A program made the position numbers and the translations under genes. Below, in pieces: positions 21,291 through 34,485 of a stretch of 64,000 nt of DNA. Each line of letters starts with the position of its first letter. Position 1 is the first letter of the stretch. This DNA comes from Eumeta japonica. Taxonomy: Eukaryota > Arthropoda > Insecta > Lepidoptera > Psychidae. The notes beneath the pieces are model-generated. The model made no database searches, had not been told where the DNA came from, and was given only the letters and a program-made list of their open reading frames with translations. The DNA is taken from positions 434,001 to 498,000 of the forward strand of contig BGZK01000183.1 of NCBI GenBank assembly GCA_005406025.1, written 5' to 3'.

Positions 21291-24200
21291 TAAACAACAT
21301 ATTCAGAGACAGATAGAGACTCTACTAATCGTTTTCTCGCTCTATCACCGAAACGTGGTCGCTATTCATAATGATTAATAATTGACTTGCGATAGGCCGC
21401 GCTCTGGTCTCCATCTGCTTTAAAAAAACTCCGAAACAAGCAGAAAATAAAAGGAATTGCATCTCAACAGAACTCTTGTCCCAGCTTAATCATCAGGTCA
21501 CCATACAGAAGGACGAAAGACGGTGGCAGATTTAAACATTTGCCGCCAGAAGACTTCAAATTCTACCAGCTCTATAGACCGCTACAGTTTTGATACCCTA
21601 ATTCGCATTCAATTTATTTTCCTTTTTCAATGATATTGTAAATTTATGATTTGTGTACTACCTCCCTTTTTACCCGAAATACACATAAATTACTACCACT
21701 AATTACCGTAAATTACATCACCATTATTAGGTAATTAGTGTGATTGTCAACTAAAGGATCGATGTGTCAGTTCCTAGATTATTTTTAGAATCCAACGATT
21801 TAGTTAAGATTGCACTAGAAATAGTATTTATGTATATTCTGAACTAATAAAAACTTAATCGCACACTAATAAAAACGCAGGGTAAGGTATGCCTCAATAA
21901 TACTTACACGTACATTCGATAAACCGAGTTAAATATTTTTTATTATGCTTACCTTAGCTTCTAAATAACAATATATGCAATTATCTAGTAACAATCCGGT
22001 TGCTGATGAGGATAAAATTCAATCAAGTTACAATATTACATGTTGATTTGTTTATGTGGACTAATGAATGTTCACGGATATTTTTGTAATTTTTGTTAGC
22101 CACGAAGGTCACGAAGAAATACTTTATTTATTTGCCGAATAAGAAAGCTTTAGATCAAACCTGATCAGATTTACGAGTTAAATGCTAGATGCATGTCTGT
22201 AATATAAGATACTTATAGTCGAGATAATTAGCATACATTTGGGGACGTGTTCTAATAATACTTACGAAATTTGGAAAGTTTTCGCCAACTTTAGAATTAG
22301 AATAAAAATCACATAGGTTAAAACGATCTACAAGAAGTATAAAAATAAATATAAGACACAAAGCAAACTCTAAATTTATAAACAGCGGATTTTTTTAAAT
22401 TTTGAAATTTTTTAAAATAAACTGTCGGAGAAGTCACATTAATAACGATGAAAATGTAAAGTCTACCTAAATTGGTATTATTATTCATCATTTATTTGCA
22501 TACTTAAGTGAATATTTACATAAATAAATATTAACAAATCAGTCACGTGAATTTCTGAGGTGTATTTTTTTAGAGTTCCTTATGCAAGTGAAAACGGAGA
22601 CCTTTGAATTTCGTCATGTTCGTCCGAAAATTCATGTACCACATTTTTATAACTCTACCATTTCCTTTACTAATTCTAATGAAATTGTGCAAATATTTTT
22701 TTAAAATCTAAATTGCCATACAATTTTCTTTTCAGGAACTGTTTTTTATAGATAAAATCAAAGGAGGAACGATCATTTTTCTTGCACTCTCCGTTAAAGA
22801 AGACTATCATTGCGTAAACATGAAAAAAATACAGAAACAATTATTAAATAGGCAACTTTTTCTCTAAGGTTTTGGTGTTTATTAGCTTATAAATTCGACA
22901 ATATTATATTTTCCTCTCAACCCATTCAACTTTTGAACCACCTGTACCTGTAAAAAAAAGCACAATAATAGAACCACACAAGAAAAAAAATCACCGAAAA
23001 GTATGCCGAGATTAGTCTGTTCATAAAATTTTCATATACCCACAATTTTGATCACTCAATACGAACTATCTGATTATCTTGTATGGACAGACATGATAAA
23101 ACAAGTACACACAATTCATATATATGCACTTGTTTCATCCACGTTCCTAGGCCCTCTAAGCTTATATTGATATAATATGCCTATATTGCTGTAGGTGGGC
23201 AGATTTCTCTTCTGTCGTCTATCGTCTCCTGAAATACAATCTCGCGACAAACATATACAATTCCATCTCCATAAATTGAGTAGAAGTGGAATATTCGAAG
23301 CTGTCACCATTGTCAGGGCACTATTTTTATCGTTCTCAAACTTTTACCCGCGCACGCTAACCAGATAGCGGGGACGGAACTGGTTGCCCGTCGATCGCCA
23401 CGTCAAACCTATAACAGCGCCATCTGTTACAATTTTGCGTCGTCACGAGATGTGAAGTCGGGTAAGGGTTGTTGCTACGAATAATTGTTAATAGAGATGA
23501 GAAGAAAAAATGATAAAGTATTTCTAATTGAATCTATTTTTTTTAATACACTAGGATTGTAATTACAAAAAAAAAACTTCCACCCATTCATCCAAAATTT
23601 GTAGATTATCTAGTGTCGCTATGGCGATTGTTTCATCGTGATCCGAGGTAATTTATACCTTTACACGGAAATTTAGAACAGATCCAAAATTTTTAATATA
23701 ACTCGTTCCCAAGTATAATTATTTTTCAACTCCAAGAGAAGAATAGGCGGACGATGTGTTTTATTCAGATTATACAAAAGTGATGAGAGATGCAAAAAAA
23801 AAATATAATAAAAGTTGTAAAGTACGTAATTTTACATCATAATGATCTCTACACTTTTTTGTTCCCATCAAAATTATCAGAATTAGATCGGCTAGATTCT
23901 GATAGAAATAGTTACAACTTAAAAAAATCTTAACTAACTGAAATACTAATACATTTAAATATTTTTTTTTGTATGCTTAACAAATGATAAATTTTAATTT
24001 TAGAGATTTTTTCCAATTGTTCGGAATATTTTATGACAATTTGCAATTTTTAATTTTGATCGACAATTTAAACGACTGTTCTCAAAATCTGTATTCAAGG
24101 TAATTTTTTTATTGAAATTTTGACTCGCTCAAAGAATTTCTAGTAGTTAGGAAAAATTATTAGAAATTATTAAACATTTTCGTTTGGATATCTAAATTCC

Positions 24201-26324
24201 AAATTTTCATTATACTTCAACTTTTCAAGGTCTTAACGAGAACTATGTCTAAATTTTCAAAGTGACGTCTCAGTATATGAAGGTAAATGACTTGTAACCC
24301 TTGAACTAATCAATGCAAAAATTTAATTCGCCCCAAAGCTTCAAAAACGGATCTATGGATGTATGTAGATACGTATTGTAAACGCACATCATCTAAACAG
24401 GTTAATTTATTAGAGAGAGTTTCATTATCTTAAAAACAGAAACAATACGCTTTTGCCTATTTCTTTGTCATATCTCATCTCGTATTCATGATATGAGAAT
24501 GATCCCGAAATAAAAAAAAAAATAAAAAAAAAAAGAATTGTATTCATTATGACGCGTTATCCACTCACATTGGTGGCTTAGACGAATCATCATTTGTTTT
24601 TGGTGTGACGATTAATTCTGATCATTTCAAAAATTATTTGATTCCATTCTTAGGTTTGTATTATTATGCGAATTACACGTCACACCGACATAAATTCAAC
24701 GAATTATTTTAATAAATGATAATGCGAGAATTCAAAACTCGCTTCAAGGTTTCATATAAGCAGGCGTCGATTAACGCAAATAGATTGTCACAATTAGGTG
24801 ATTCATTCCACATAAATGGTGATTTACGCAAGAAATGAAAGGATTTCGAAATGAATTTACTTATGAATGGTTTCGAATTACAGAACATCATAATTCTAAC
24901 TCTTTAAGTTGTTGTTTTCGAATAGAAAGAGTTGCGAAATCGCGGGAAACGGTGTCCACAAGACCAATCGTCTCCATAGATCTATTTTAAATTCGACGCT
25001 ATAATCTTTTGAAAGAACCGTATAATTCGACACTATTTATCTCCGTCCGGAATTTTACGGAAAAATAAATATTGCAATTGACATCCTTAATATATGAGAC
25101 GGTGTGCTGAAAGATCACACCTAGTTTACTTAACCGATTGTAATATAAGTTAAGGCAGTAATTTATAAAGGTAGATTATATATTTTTAAAAGCTCTAAAG
25201 TTCTGAAGGTCTATGCTTTCACAAATAGATTTATAGACAAAAAAAAAACCGCAAATAAGTGAATTGGGTTTCAATAACTTTTAAAAGCTGATAGCATTTT
25301 TTTAATAATATCTTTATTGTTGTATATGTGTGCCACAGTTACAGTAGAGTAGGCAATAATGTTATTAATAACATTTGTTGTAAAAAAGTTTGTTTTTAAT
25401 GCTGTTGTTCCTTCGTTTTTGTAACTGTTGGAAACTCATGTTGTTGATTTCGATAAACACATACATAATATGAAGTCGACAAGTACCATTATTTGTTGAG
25501 GAGTCGTTTGTTGGGAAGACGAAACTGATTGCTGCATCACGGTCAAAACTTATAGTTCTGTTTTCGGTGTTTAATGAATTTCAAATTTAAAAATTATATA
25601 TTTTTTTATTATTAAATAAAAAATATAATTTTAAAGTCGACGCTGGTTACCGTTCGATATTTTATTCGTGAAAGGCGATTCTTCTGGCAATATTAAATTG
25701 TCCAAAAAATATGTTTTATTCTTTTCACCGATGTCAGTCAGGTAAATGCTATAAATTATATAAGAATTTCATTAAAAAGAGACGATCCCTGCTGAAGCTT
25801 CAAGTGTATACATTCACATTATGTCGTTTATTTAGAACTGTACTGCTATGAAAAATATCAAATCGATTTCATTAGGTAGGCTTTGATGGGATGCCCTTAC
25901 AAATGTACTATTTTGAATGCACCATCAAAACATTTCCATGGGATGAATGCATATGGCCATTAGGGTTATACGTACACCGAATTTTGACATACATATTCCG
26001 AAATCCTTTACTTGCAAAATTCTGTTTAAACAGACAGAATAATAGTCGATCACACGAAATAAAAAAATCTAAATAAAAACATAAATTTATTAAAATAAAT
26101 GTGTAATTCACCGTTAACCGTTAACAGCATTAAAATAATAATATTCATCGCCATTCCTAAACATTTAATTTGTTGAAATAATAAAGTATTTATTTTTTTA
26201 TAGTCAAATAATATGCAATTATGGACCTCATAGATCAACACATATTCGTCCAGAGTTAGGGTAACGAACACGTTATTTAGTACAGAGTAACGAGCACATT
26301 ATTTTGCTAAATCGTAAAGGGAGC
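21291..26324. other. Five kilobases of AT-rich non-coding DNA
   Basis: I see no gene or exon with convincing splice sites. A CTCF-like core occurs on the minus strand at 23417-23426 within 'aacagcgccatctgttac'. 23340-23470 is more GC-rich than its surroundings. The rest is low complexity with poly-A and poly-T runs. Confidence 0.4.
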
Positions 26325-26465
26325 TTTTAAAGGGCGGTAGGCGTCGCTTTTGAGCGAGCGGGGCGGCGCTGAAGAGGGGGTGGGCGGGGACACGCCCACG
26401 CGCTCATGAGCGCCGCGCTCCTGCAGCCTGAAAGACTATGAAACTCGAGGCTGAAGCGTTTTTCA
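26325..26465. promoter_or_regulatory. GC island 1 with CGCTTWTSAGCG-type sites
   Basis: A sharply bounded GC-rich block in AT-rich DNA. It holds TCGCTTTTGAGCGAGCG (26344), GCGCTGAAGAGGG (26367) and the palindrome GGCGCTCATGAGCGCC-like 'cgcgctcatgagcgcc' (26399). It also has a KLF/Sp-like inverted pair (GGTGGGCGGGG and CACGCCCAC, 26379-26399). The same site types recur in the islands at 32040 and 47030. No open exon is apparent. Probably cis-regulatory; the factor is unknown. Confidence 0.4.
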
Positions 26466-29400
26466 GCTCCTTAATATATATGGTTCTGTAGGTTTTTATG
26501 CATATTAAATAAGGTTGCCGGCAATGCCTATGTTCCGAATTCTGCGCAAAACTGGAATAAAACGATTGTGTGGTATATAAGATTTTATCAAAATCGAAAA
26601 ATTGTTAAACGAAAAATATAAACTTTTCTTCGTATATTCTTTTTTTATTAAAAAATATCTACTTTATTTGCTCTAGTTCTCCAAGATAATTATTTTAGAA
26701 AAATATTTTTAACTGTATATTTTAGAAAAAAATGAAAAAAGGTACTAAGCCATTTAATAAGTATTACGTATGTGGTAACATAACATAATAACATATTATC
26801 GTAACGATGTAATTTCGAAGGTGCTTTCATTGAACAATAAATTATCATTTTTAAAATTATTATCGTAAACGGTTTAGGTACATATGAATGTTATATGTGG
26901 AAAAAAACGCTTAAAAAACCTACTGTCTAATATGTATGTAGTAATTAACTCATGATATAAATTTGACTAGTTAAAGAGCTATATATAATTTTTTATGACT
27001 AAGAGTTATAATATATTAAATCTATTTAAACAAATATTTCGTTTATAATGTATGGTAACTAAAGTTGGATATTTCGGAATATAATACAAAGTACCACTTA
27101 TAATTCCTTTGAGCTCACAATGGCTTTCAGAAATTATAAACTCATCAACAAGGAATTTATTAATGCTTAATTTATAAAAATATATTGCGTTGTAATTCTA
27201 TTTTTAATTATATTAAATAGATACTGAAGTAATACTGAATGCTATATATATTTAATCTCTATAAATAATTAAAGTATTATGCTACTCATCAAAAATATAA
27301 TAATTAACAAAAAAATAAAATAAAGAAACTATTTTGCACTAAATTTTCTGTCGAAGTAATAAACAACTACTACCAACATATTAAAATACTATTAAACCAG
27401 GGGGATCCAAACACGAATTGTCCTTACGAAAAAAGAAAATAACGTACTCATAATTTGTCTACCCTAGTTCTCACAGAAAAAGGTCTAAATCTAGCCTATC
27501 TGAGCGTGTAGACGTAATCGATGGCGCTATATCATCAACCAATAAATGTGTCACTGGCCTAGTACCTCGGGTTGAGCTGCGCATTTACATAGAAGTTACA
27601 AAGAAAATGAATCGGGTTAAAAATAAAGGTGTGTTATTTTTTTAATTTTCTATTGCACAGTGAGTACATTTTATGGTAATGTTTATTACTATCAACTTAA
27701 AAAAAATATATCTCATACAAAGAAAATTACGATAAAGATTAAGAACCAACAATAAATTAATATATAGTAAGGAGACTAATAAGTAAATTGTGGGTTTTTA
27801 TGCATATTGTTTAAAATTTTAAATTTTTGTAAACATGTAAATATTTGTTTAGATTGAAGTTCTACGACAGCTTAACACGGCTTGCGGGAGATATTAGTTG
27901 GTACAAATCGTTACGTAAGAAAAAGGCGTTATGTCTCATCCACTCGACTCTCAGCGAATTTCTCTCTCTCTCTTTAACAGACGCTAATTATTTAAACAAA
28001 TGTGGCGTGCGGCACTGATTTCGTTTTTGGCCATTTTAGTAAAAATATTTATATGTTGTTATGTTAAATTCATTTGAAATGAATAATAGTGTTATTGAGG
28101 TAATTTTTTATAATTATTTTTGAATTTTCATTCGCTTTTGGAGATGAAGTTTTCAGTTCAAAGTCTTTAAAAACTCATTTTATATACATAAAAATGACGT
28201 CCATTATCAATTTCAAAAATTACGTTACTGTCCAACTTGACGAACTTAACAAAGTTTTCAATAAAAGAAATATGTGTGTGTAACTCACACGCGGTAGAAA
28301 TAAAACTACGATAGAATGAATTGATACAGAGTATCAGGAGTAGAATAAATTGTAAGGTTTATTTTTTCATAATATTTTTATCAAATTTAAAACTTATTTG
28401 ACATTTTAATGAATACATGTATTCTACGAAAAGTAAAAAATAGGAATGAAATTGTAAAAATACATTTCATTCCTATTTTCAATAGGAAATATTAAAATAC
28501 AATTTTGTACTTAAAAAAGGATTAGAGATGTTAGAAAATATTCAAGTGCAAAATAAATATACCTACTATACTATACTGACTATACGATGCCTTCTTTCAC
28601 GGCTTCGCAATGTGTAGGCCTACACGTATTTATTATGTAACAATTTGCAAAACAAAATTATTGAAGACATTTAATATTTATTATATTAGTTTAAACTTTT
28701 TTACTATAGAAAAGAAAAAGGTAAATTGTTATTTAGTAATTGTAAAAATAAATAAAATAGAAATGTTTTAGATTACCTAGTACATAGAGGAGGGGCTATT
28801 GCATTATGACGTCAATCTATAGCAATGCCATACAAAACATATAATATAGAAAACTCCATTTTGCAAGAAATCGATTTGAAGAGTCATTAATGACTTATCA
28901 TTTCTTTATATTTTTAACCGGTTTCACTTATCATTTGAAGTTATTTTTATGTTATCTGGTCAACTGTTTTATGTAATCAAGAAATACAATTTATTTCTCA
29001 GCATCCGTTCACTAATACATCGCTTCGTATAAGATCATTTATCATACTACTAACTTTATAACTGTGAAAGGTAGTGGCATATTCAGGTGGGATCATAGGG
29101 GCCATGCCTTCCCGGACTGGGTCTTTGTTCTACTATTGTAATCGAATTAAAGCCAGTCCTGACTGAACCTTGCATTTGTGACCCCCCACTCTAATCCGAA
29201 GCTGGATCCGCCCTTGGTAACAGGTGTAAATAGTGCAATCGCCTTTAAGTAAGAACCGTAAGGAATGGGGAATTTATCAATATATAAGTTGTCCTGTTAC
29301 AGTTTGATTGATTTATCTATGAAAATGGAAATTTAATGTCTCTTTTGATTGTTATCATTTCCTAGTAGTGAGATTTCCTGATTGTGTAACATACGTATTA

Positions 29401-31039
29401 ATGATATGTACAATAAGAACAAGAATACTTAAAATGAAGTTTTTTAGATTACCTAAATCATAGAAAAGACGCTAACAGTTAAGAAAAACGTGATGGTCGT
29501 GTATTTCTTGTTTATTCAAATCTTTTTATCAGTTTTCTTATTGTTTATTATTCTGTTTTTATGATTATATGATCGTTACTTTGTCGTATTATGTATTGTG
29601 TAGGCGGTTCTGAATGCTATCTCTTAAACCTTAGATGTCATTGCTAGGAAACATATTTATGTGTTAATGAGGCCAAACTTCTCACATGATTTAACCAACC
29701 GATATGTATACTTATGAAAAATATTGTTAGTGACACAAATTGACGACGGTACAGTCACCGTTGCATACGTCACACTGACGAACAAACTATTTTACAATAT
29801 CAAACAATCCTTTAAAACGGCATCGCAGTCAAATTGTTTCGCTTACATCGCTAGCTCGTTCTTATTAGAAACCAAAGAGCTTGGTTTTAAACGTTCCAAC
29901 GTTGATCTGAAAGATGTTGGGGACTGTTAGCGGCTTTTGTCATCGATACAATGGTAACGTCCGGGACCTACAACTTAATCTACTCTCCGATACACGGAGC
30001 GATTGGTTCAATTTGGTCCAAATTAAAAACCCGTTGGTCGATTCGCCCTTCGTCAGGGTCGAACTCGATGCCTTCTGATTACAGAAAGTTTCTAAACACT
30101 TGGTCATCACCACTAAGTACTGATTGCGATCGTCAACTCGACAGCACACACTTCCATTACGCGTTTCTTCGAATACAGACGTGATGTCTGAAAGACTGGG
30201 AACTTGTTTATTGTCTGTCGGCTCGCTACACACGGTGTATGTTTGGGGCGTGATTTTAGACTAAACAAAAAATCACACCACACTATAAATAGTTGTGCTA
30301 TCTGTGTCTAATAGTCCGTCTGTTAATTAGATATGTGATCGTATAAGATCTGTGTGTTTTCAAATTCAAATTTTACCCTTTTTTCCAAAAGTTTTCTAAA
30401 TGTTTTCAGACGGTTTATCAAGTTTTCGTATACGTCGTTCGATTTTTGGACAAATTACCATTATGTATAATACATGAAGTTATTTTTAAAATATATTCCA
30501 AAACGTATTTTAGGGATGCTTAAAAAGAAAGATTTAACGTTTATTTTAATTTAGAGTACCCTCAATATATTATTTCACATATATATTAATTAGTAAACAT
30601 TTATCTGATACAAAATTATTAATGCATTCGGATTCAAATGAAACAATGCCTTATAATATATAATTTACGCATTCTATACATTTTAATATTAACATTGAAC
30701 GAAAAATATATTTTCTTGCCTTCTCTGTAAACGCGGTCTTTCCGTCCAGGCAGATGTTTAACGCATGCGCTATAGGTAAAAGTTCACCTGAGACTGGGGA
30801 CATAGGAAACGGATGCCTGATGTCTTTATCAGATATGTTAATACTGGATTTCCGAGCTAACTTTACTTCAAAACCTGTAACAATTCTTTCACACTTTCTT
30901 TCTGAATTCCTTCAAAGTAGCTATTCTTCTTTCATAGCTAGAATTATGCTACCATTAGGACTCCTAGATAGAAATAACGAAATGTACTTTTCGAAGGTAC
31001 GCCAGCACCAATGAACATTAACAAGCGCCGCATCCCTTG
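26466..31039. other. AT-rich non-coding stretch
   Basis: Mostly featureless. 28441-28475 is a perfect 11-bp hairpin ('taggaatgaaa' and its complement). 29090-29220 is less AT-rich and looks like repeat debris. 29720-30240 has open frames on both strands without any recognised domain. No gene is supported. Confidence 0.4.
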
Positions 31040-31560
31040 TCCGTTCATTTGAGAGAAAGCAAAAAAAAATAGAAATATTCCTCCATCGTCAATAACATCG
31101 ACTCTCGACGAGATCGGCACGCGCATGCGCGGACGCCTCGCACCATTTCGATCTGTCAAAAATATGCAAATTTTTCGCCAGCAGAGAGGTACCGTCCGAA
31201 ACCCAAATCGGTGGCGACCACGAGCGACCTCGACGCACCACGTCCGCGTGGGGCACCCATTTCCCATCGGCCCCGCGCGGCCGCCCGCCGCCACCGGGCC
31301 CACACCAGTCCGTGTTCGTGTCCCTGTCTGGCCGCACGGCGCATGCCCGGCCGTAATGTTTATATTATTTGTATTTGAGGTGTGTATCACGTAAACTATA
31401 ACTACCACAGCGCCGCCGCCAATACAGCGGCTCGCCCCACCCCGCGCCGCGCCTTGTTAAATATTTCTTGCTTATTTCGCTCAGCATTGTTGTTCGGGCG
31501 TCGGCCGTGTTGTGTTTTGTTTAGTGCTGCAAATATAAATTAAAAATAAATATTTTAATT
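31040..31560 (+). promoter_or_regulatory. CpG-rich block, candidate promoter
   Basis: This is the longest CpG-rich stretch in the window ('cgcgcggccgcccgccgcc' near 31275, 'ccgcgccgcgcc' near 31442). It is followed by ordinary AT-rich sequence and then a strong splice donor on the + strand (GTGAGTAAAG at 31886). A TCAGCATT sequence at 31481 could serve as an initiator. Overlapping open frames on both strands here (minus 30944-31408, 154 codons; plus 31125-31394) follow from the scarcity of AT-rich stop codons and show no protein motif. A promoter role is inferred from composition and context only. Confidence 0.4.
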
Positions 31561-31885
31561 TGTATTTAAATTTTTTCACGGACTCCGGCCGCATCCGCGT
31601 CCGTGTTTACAGTGAACGTGTAATATTTAGTGTAGGGAAATGCATTGTGCGGTAAATAATAATTTGCATTGAAGTGCACAAGGGAGTGTCGGCCGCCGGA
31701 GCTTATCAGTGGTAAAGATAGTCGCTCAAAAGTGTAATTGTTTTTTGCCGTCGTACGTTCGTGTTGCGGTAATCGTTTATTCGCTGTTTTATTGCAAAAC
31801 GCTGTGGGTGGAGTTAGCATTTTCCTTGGAGTTTTTGTTTTTTTTTTTTAAAAAATAAGCTACAGTTGCCACCGTCGAGAGTGCA
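31483..31885 (+). other. Candidate non-coding first exon
   Basis: A possible transcript leader from the TCAGCATT at 31481 to the donor at 31886 (GAGAGTGCA|GTGAGTAAAG). It has only short upstream frames (for example ATG at 31640, closed quickly). It contains GCTTATCAGTGG (31701) and TCGCTCAAAAGTG (31722), relatives of the island motif. It would splice forward to a coding exon, but the exon at 59212 has no ATG, so another exon would be needed. Confidence 0.3.
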
Positions 31886-32039
31886 GTGAGTAAAGATATA
31901 ATAAAAAAATCGGTCTTCAAAAAAATCGAAAACTAATCATTTTCTTCGACAAATAATATCGAAAATACTAACACTTTTATTATAATATGTTATCATTAAC
32001 AATTCATCCTTGAGACTTGTAACAAAAAAAAAAGAGAAA

Positions 32040-32200
32040 ACTTCATCGCGAACCTCACAAAAACTTCCCCCGAGTCGCTTAAGAGTGGTGCCAGCACGTG
32101 GCCGGTGGGGGGCGTGCGCGCGGCGCTTATCAGCGGCCAATGGCGGCGCTCTTAACAGCGCCGGAAACTGCGCCTTATGAGCGACGGAAGTGGTGACGGG
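32040..32200. promoter_or_regulatory. GC island 2 with CGCTTWTSAGCG-type sites
   Basis: It contains GGCGCTTATCAGCGGCC (32123), GGCGCTCTTAACAGCGCC (32145), CGCCTTATGAGCGACGG (32171) and TCGCTTAAGAGTGG (32076). A CCAATGG box (32137) sits between the first two sites, and GTGGGGGGCGTGCGCG precedes them. It lies about 150 bp downstream of the candidate first exon, so it may be a downstream part of the same promoter region. Confidence 0.45.
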
Positions 32201-32642
32201 AAACTTTTAGGTATTTCCGTGTACTTTTTCACTCGGAACATTCTAGAAGGGCTGCACTGCTGCGTTATACGGATCGTATGAGCGGTAAAGGATCGGTTGC
32301 ATTTTCTTTATTTTATCGGATATATTTGGTACGTAAAATTTCTTCTGAATAAAATGCATAATATTGATTAGAAATTACAAATTGTTTGTAATTTTATTTT
32401 AATTTATTATTACTAGTAATAATTTTACTCCTTTTCTCGTATCTAAAGATGCGACTAATCAGAAATTATTTATTTTTTCAGGAAAAACGTTGAACTAGAT
32501 AAAATTTTCAATTTTAAAAAATGCTATTTCTTATATTTGTCAATTTTCTACATAATTTTTATTGTCTCGCACACTAGATCACATCAAAACTATTTTATTT
32601 TTTTCACAATCTTAAATCACTGAAGTGCGCATGTATTATAAA

Positions 32643-32729
32643 TATATTGTAATAGTATGATCCCATGTACATAGGATCATACTATTACAATATAAAAAAG
32701 TCGAATTACGTACGTAATTCGACTTTTTT
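32643..32729. repeat. Two adjacent perfect palindromes
   Basis: The first inverted repeat has 21-bp arms (32643-32663 and 32674-32694) without mismatch and a 10-nt loop. The second (32694-32729) is a perfect 36-bp palindrome with no spacer, centred on ACGT|ACGT. The two share the base at 32694. They may be foldback elements, or hairpin structures if transcribed. Confidence 0.85.
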
Positions 32730-33242
32730 TGTTATAAATAGCTCTCCTTCGCCCAAAAGTGAAACCGTCTAGGAGATAACCTTTATGATGATCTACATAA
32801 TAACCAAAAAATTTGCTATCTAGTAACAAAATATTGACTTACGACTTAACAGTACACACAGTATTTGACCTTATCGTGTATTTGAGGGATTTCTAATATA
32901 TGTTGAATATGGTTTATTAATTAAACTTCTCATGAGCGATAATCAAAAATAAGTCTTGCCTAAAATAAATACAATATGTTGCGACAGGTTACATAGAGGT
33001 TATATACAGGTTACTTAGGTCTTACAACTAATATTTTGTCACATGCTTCGATTGTGAACATATACTTCCATGTTACACATCGTAAAGTCTATGCCACATT
33101 TGGAGTTCCTAGTATAGCTTTAGATTTAAGGCTCCATCATTCTTTGAGCTTTCTGATATATCCTCTGAAGAGTGCCATTGCTACAGTGGACTCTATTAAA
33201 ATTTATATCAATACAAGAACGTAGAGCCGATATATGCAGGAG

Positions 33243-33356
33243 CTACGATTCTAACGTAGCAATGTGCTTACGTGAGAATCGTAGAGGGCTACGACTCCGA
33301 CTTAGTAGCCCTAGAGAGAGATTATGGAGCCTTTTCAAGGCTTCAGAATCTCTCTC
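33243..33356. repeat. Three consecutive hairpins
   Basis: Hairpin 1 spans 33243-33284 (about 19-bp arms, 'ctacgattct' and complement). Hairpin 2 spans 33285-33312 ('agggctac'/'gtagccct'). Hairpin 3 spans 33314-33356 (18-bp arms with two mismatches, 'gagagagatt' and complement). They abut almost without spacer. Arms are short for animal pre-miRNA stems. Confidence 0.7.
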
Positions 33357-34485
33357 AGACCCTAATACCTAGAGTTTAGTGTACCTACGTCTTTCTATTT
33401 GTCTGGGCCAATCTCTGAAACGTGAGAACGGATTGTGTTCAAGTTCAGCACAAAGTTAGGCTGTCTTCTGAAATACGAGATAGAAGTAATTTTATATATA
33501 AAAAAAAATTGTATATACAAAAAAAAAACATTAGCAGTGTCCAAGGGAAAACCAATATTAGAGCATCGGGACAGTATTAATGAAAAGAAAGCAAGATCAA
33601 AATCACTAATAGAAATCGAGAGCGGGATTGGATCTAATACGTTGCTAAATTTTTTAACACACCTATGCCCGGGCGAGTAAAAAAATAAATAAAACATGCA
33701 TAAAAAAATAAATAAAAAATAAATAACACAAAGAACTTCCTCGTCTCAATTTTAATGACTCTTTTAACATTGTCCGCTAACTTATTATATCACTGATTTA
33801 CCTTTTCCTTTTTTAGCTTTGTGAGGTAGAGGCTTTGCGGTCCACATACCGACAGTTCTTCACGATGATGCCTTTAACTCCATATGCATAAATTTAGTAA
33901 CTTTTTGTACAAATTCATTAACTTTTGAATGAATCAACCGATTTCGATCGGAAGAACGGGACTTCAATTACACAATAGAACTTTACTGAAATTACTGAAA
34001 ATGGATTCTGATCCATTGACTACCTACATTTTGAGTAATGTTAAAAATAAAAAAAAAAAAAACAAATTTCTCATATAACTTTTGAACTGTTCAACTGATC
34101 AATTTCTAAAATCAGTCAGCGATAATGCTTAAAAAAAATTACCCTAAATGTCGTTAACAGAAAGGAAATTTGTAATTTTGGGTAAAAGATCACGTTGAAG
34201 GAATTTTTTTTCTAAAAGAAAGTGTTAGTTGCAAATAGCTTCAAAATAAATTGACCGATAAAGGTTTGAGCTATTTAGAAAGGTTCTATTCATTTTAAAA
34301 ATTATGGAAATTTGAATAAGATCGAATGAATAAATTTTGATAAACTTTACAATTATTTATTTATGGTTTTTGAATAACTTCATAGATATTAAATCTATCA
34401 ATATCTAATCGTTTTTAATCCTCAATAAACTTCGTCGAATATGGTAAAGTCCATCAAAATCGGCCAATTTAATTAAGAGCGAATG
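33357..34485. other. AT-rich non-coding stretch
   Basis: No gene. Frames on both strands at 33395-33697 mirror each other and lack motifs. 33880-34480 has text such as 'cttttgaatgaatcaaccga' and 'acttttgaactgttcaactg' that resembles decayed inner parts of insect DNA elements. Confidence 0.4.

Noticed and set aside
29724..30233. Neighbouring frames on both strands at 29.7-30.2 kb, one with a CDVC-like string on the minus strand
   Set aside because: A single Cys-X2-Cys is not enough to claim an integrase zinc region. Frames are short and interrupted, so no call was made.
30751..30774. Possible tiny exon with ATG between 'ccgtccag' and 'gtaaaagttc'
   Set aside because: The acceptor tract is short and the donor only fair. 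It lies just upstream of the CpG block, with no further support.
30944..31408. 154-codon minus-strand open frame and three overlapping frames on both strands
   Set aside because: They lie in a CpG-rich block where stop codons are rare. The frames are open on both strands at once, and composition is explained by GC content. No motif or splice context supports coding.
33243..33356. miRNA cluster
   Set aside because: Stem lengths of 8-19 bp are below what animal pre-miRNA processing usually needs, so it is reported only as hairpins.
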